Part shown: positions 62,371-64,000 of the stretch, in pieces
Numbering within the stretch: position 1 is the first letter of the stretch
How the letters are laid out: each line of letters opens with the position of its first letter
Origin: Chloroflexota bacterium
GTDB taxonomy: Bacteria; Chloroflexota; Anaerolineae; Anaerolineales; Villigracilaceae
NCBI GenBank assembly: GCA_024224815.1
Contig: JAAENC010000435.1
Coordinates: forward strand, 1 to 64,000
Length of the DNA: 64,000 nt
Reading direction: 5' to 3'
Made by a program: the position numbers and the translations under genes
Notes under the pieces: model-generated
Databases searched by the model: none
Told to the model about the DNA's origin: nothing
What the model saw: the letters and a program-made list of their open reading frames with translations, nothing else

Positions 62371-62494
62371 AACTTTTCTCCAAGGGGCAGAATAGGATAA
62401 ATAATGTCAGGTTTTTATAATTCTACCAGTTTTGATTTTTTTATCAAATTATTCAGTCCCCCTTATTGAAACAAGCAATCTATCATTGAAAATA

Positions 62495-62527
62495 AAAAAT
62501 CCCGAGAGGATTTCTCTCGGGATTTTT
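62495..62527. terminator. Hairpin after the ALDH16-like gene
   Basis: Perfect 14-bp arms AAAAATCCCGAGAG/CTCTCGGGATTTTT around GATTT, with A/T runs on both sides, 27 bp after the stop of the minus-strand gene at 62554. Confidence 0.85.
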
Positions 62528-62553
62528 AAACTATTTAATCATGTTCGGCTCTT

Positions 62554-64000
62554 TCACATTCCTGTTGGCACCCAAATATTCTTGACCTGCGTGGCATGGT
62601 GCAGGAAATCGTGCCCCGCGCTCTGCTCATCATCCAGCCAATCGCGAGATTGTCCGTAATTGGTCCAGGTTTGTTTCATATTATGCGCCGATTCATGCTC
62701 AACATGATAGCTGCCAGCAGCACTCCCAAAATACCAGAGCGCATCCACATCGTCATGGCTCATCAGCGTTTTTACGAGATGGTCGCGGTCGCCGGTGACG
62801 ATATTGACCACGCCACCGGGGACATCGGATGTATCCAAAACCTGGTAAAAATCAGTAGCGCTCAGCGGATATTTCTGGCTGGGAAGCATCACCACGGTAT
62901 TCCCACGGGCAATGGCAGGTGCCATCAATGATATAAAGCCCAATAGCGGATTTTCTTCTGGGCAGGCAATGCCGATCACGCCAACGGGGCCGTTTACGCC
63001 AACGGTAATGCCGCGCAAAGTAGTTTCCTGCACCTTGCCGCCATATTTATCTGCCCAAGCAGCGTAAGTGAATAAACGATCAATGGATTTTTCAAATTCA
63101 GTGCGGGCGGCTTTTTCGGTCTGCCCGGTCATTGCACGGAGGCGGGCGGTGAACTCATCGGCACGGGCGTGCAGATTTTCAGCAATAAAGTACAGGATCT
63201 GCGCACGATTATGTCCATGACGCATAGCCCAACCTGGCTTAGCTGTATGGGCAGCATGAGCGGCTTCAACAGCATTACGGATATCTTTTCGGTTACCGTC
63301 GCCGACCTGACCGATCAATTCTCCTTTGGGATTTAGTACCGCACGCGTATACGCGCCATCCGGACGTTTCTGCTTGCCACCGATATACATCTTTGGGGTG
63401 CGATCCACGCTGGGTACCGTTAAACTGGTTTTGCCTTCCGAAATGAGCGGATGAGTCGGGGTTGTTTCTCCCCAGGCAGCTTCGGGATCAATTTCCTCTG
63501 CCGGTCGGGGGCGATCTTGCCAGACGGGGCGCAGATATTCATATAAACCTTCTTCGCCGCCTTCACGCCCAAATCCGCTTTCACGATAGCCACCAAAACC
63601 GGATGCGGCATCAAAAAGATTGGTCGAGTTGACCCAGACAGAGCCAGCTTTAATCTTGGATGCAACATCCAAGGCTAAATTAATATTGTCGCTCCAGACG
63701 CTGGCTGCCAGCCCATAGCGGGTATTATTTGCCAAAGCAATGGCTTCTGCCGGCGAGCGGAAAGTCATGGAAACCAGTACGGGACCGAATATCTCTTCTT
63801 GAACGATCTCAGCTGCCGGGTCAAGTCCGGTTACGAGAGTGGGCGGGTAGAAACAGCCCTGTGTGGGCATTTCAATATCCGCATGATAGACCTCGCCGCC
63901 TTCAGCTTCCCCGATCTTGACCCACTCATCTACCGTATCCCATTGAGATTGATGCACGATAGCGCCCATATCAATGGATTTATCCAACGGGTCGCCCACG
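62554..64000 (-). CDS. ALDH16-like double aldehyde dehydrogenase, N-terminus beyond the window
   Basis: Open to the right edge, 481 codons seen. The visible N-terminal part (to about 165) is the end of an ALDH domain: QEEIFGPVLV, NTRYGLAASVWS, AGSVWVNSTN and GFGGYRESGFGREGG. Then a linker and a second ALDH-type NAD-binding half begin (PKMYIGGKQKRPDGAY, GPVGVIGIACPEENPLLGF, DVPGGVVNIVTG). The second copy stops at its NAD-binding part and lacks a catalytic Cys, as in ALDH16 proteins. The first domain's active-site Cys would lie beyond the window. Probably oxidises aldehydes; substrate unknown. Confidence 0.82.
   Translation of the reverse strand, partial: VGDPLDKSIDMGAIVHQSQWDTVDEWVKIGEAEGGEVYHADIEMPTQGCFYPPTLVTGLDPAAEIVQEEIFGPVLVSMTFRSPAEAIALANNTRYGLAASVWSDNINLALDVASKIKAGSVWVNSTNLFDAASGFGGYRESGFGREGGEEGLYEYLRPVWQDRPRPAEEIDPEAAWGETTPTHPLISEGKTSLTVPSVDRTPKMYIGGKQKRPDGAYTRAVLNPKGELIGQVGDGNRKDIRNAVEAAHAAHTAKPGWAMRHGHNRAQILYFIAENLHARADEFTARLRAMTGQTEKAARTEFEKSIDRLFTYAAWADKYGGKVQETTLRGITVGVNGPVGVIGIACPEENPLLGFISLMAPAIARGNTVVMLPSQKYPLSATDFYQVLDTSDVPGGVVNIVTGDRDHLVKTLMSHDDVDALWYFGSAAGSYHVEHESAHNMKQTWTNYGQSRDWLDDEQSAGHDFLHHATQVKNIWVPTGM

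Overview
The window looks like a chromosomal segment of an Anaerolineae-type Chloroflexota bacterium; this is inference from content, not a database match. Pointers are secreted lipoproteins with Thr/Pro-rich low-complexity linkers, a DUF3048 protein, a MoxR/DUF58/DUF4129 cluster, a PGM1-like ATP-grasp protein, NB-ARC/LuxR regulators, and many short palindromic repeats between genes. Genes are densely packed in short operons on both strands, often coupled by TAATG or ATGA overlaps. There is one tRNA (Glu, UUC). I see no rRNA, CRISPR array, prophage or transposase.

Region 1 (1-6.0 kb) holds a large NB-ARC/TPR/LuxR regulator flanked by two exported Asp-rich proteins. The same perfect 16-bp palindrome lies upstream of both, suggesting a private surface-protein regulon. 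Region 2 (6-18.6 kb) is mostly housekeeping: ArfB-like release factor, ABC-F protein, proC, hutI, an acyltransferase, an HMCES/YedK protein coupled to selB, and a coiled-coil protein. It also contains an AT-rich gene, broken near its 5' end, that fuses a helical region, a TIR-like/deoxyribosyltransferase-like domain and the second half of an adenosine deaminase. Region 3 (18.6-36.3 kb) has three coupled complex I-like membrane proteins with no other Nuo genes, a DUF3048 protein, a MenC-like enolase-superfamily enzyme, a CapA-like lipoprotein, an oxidoreductase/cyclase pair, FabL with DUF309, a DUF4129-MoxR-DUF58 cluster, a small kinase-like P-loop protein and a reductase.

Region 4 (36.3-44.6 kb) mixes stress or defence genes (PIN/Phd toxin-antitoxin pair, TIR membrane protein, Abi_C-like protein, ParB-like/Usp fusion) with metabolic genes (URO-D-like, CoA-binding protein, methylmalonyl-CoA mutase large chain). 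Region 5 (44.7-50.6 kb) is the best candidate for an undescribed system. A DUF2207 membrane protein ends in an alternating Cys-Ala tail. It is followed by a radical SAM/SPASM enzyme with a PqqD-like N-terminal domain, a paralogue of that enzyme that has lost all cluster cysteines, an ICMT-like membrane methyltransferase and a C_GCAxxG_C_C protein. This looks like post-translational modification of a protein tail rather than of a small peptide.

Region 6 (50.7-64 kb) has a PilZ protein, two tyrosine phosphatase-type enzymes, a methyltransferase whose N-terminus is encoded by a palindromic repeat, signal peptidase I, tRNA-Glu, a MarR-led group with a carotenoid oxygenase and a retinol-dehydrogenase-like SDR, an ATP-grasp ligase, and an ALDH16-like double aldehyde dehydrogenase running off the right edge. 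Several families of palindromic repeats recur between genes; at least one provides coding sequence.
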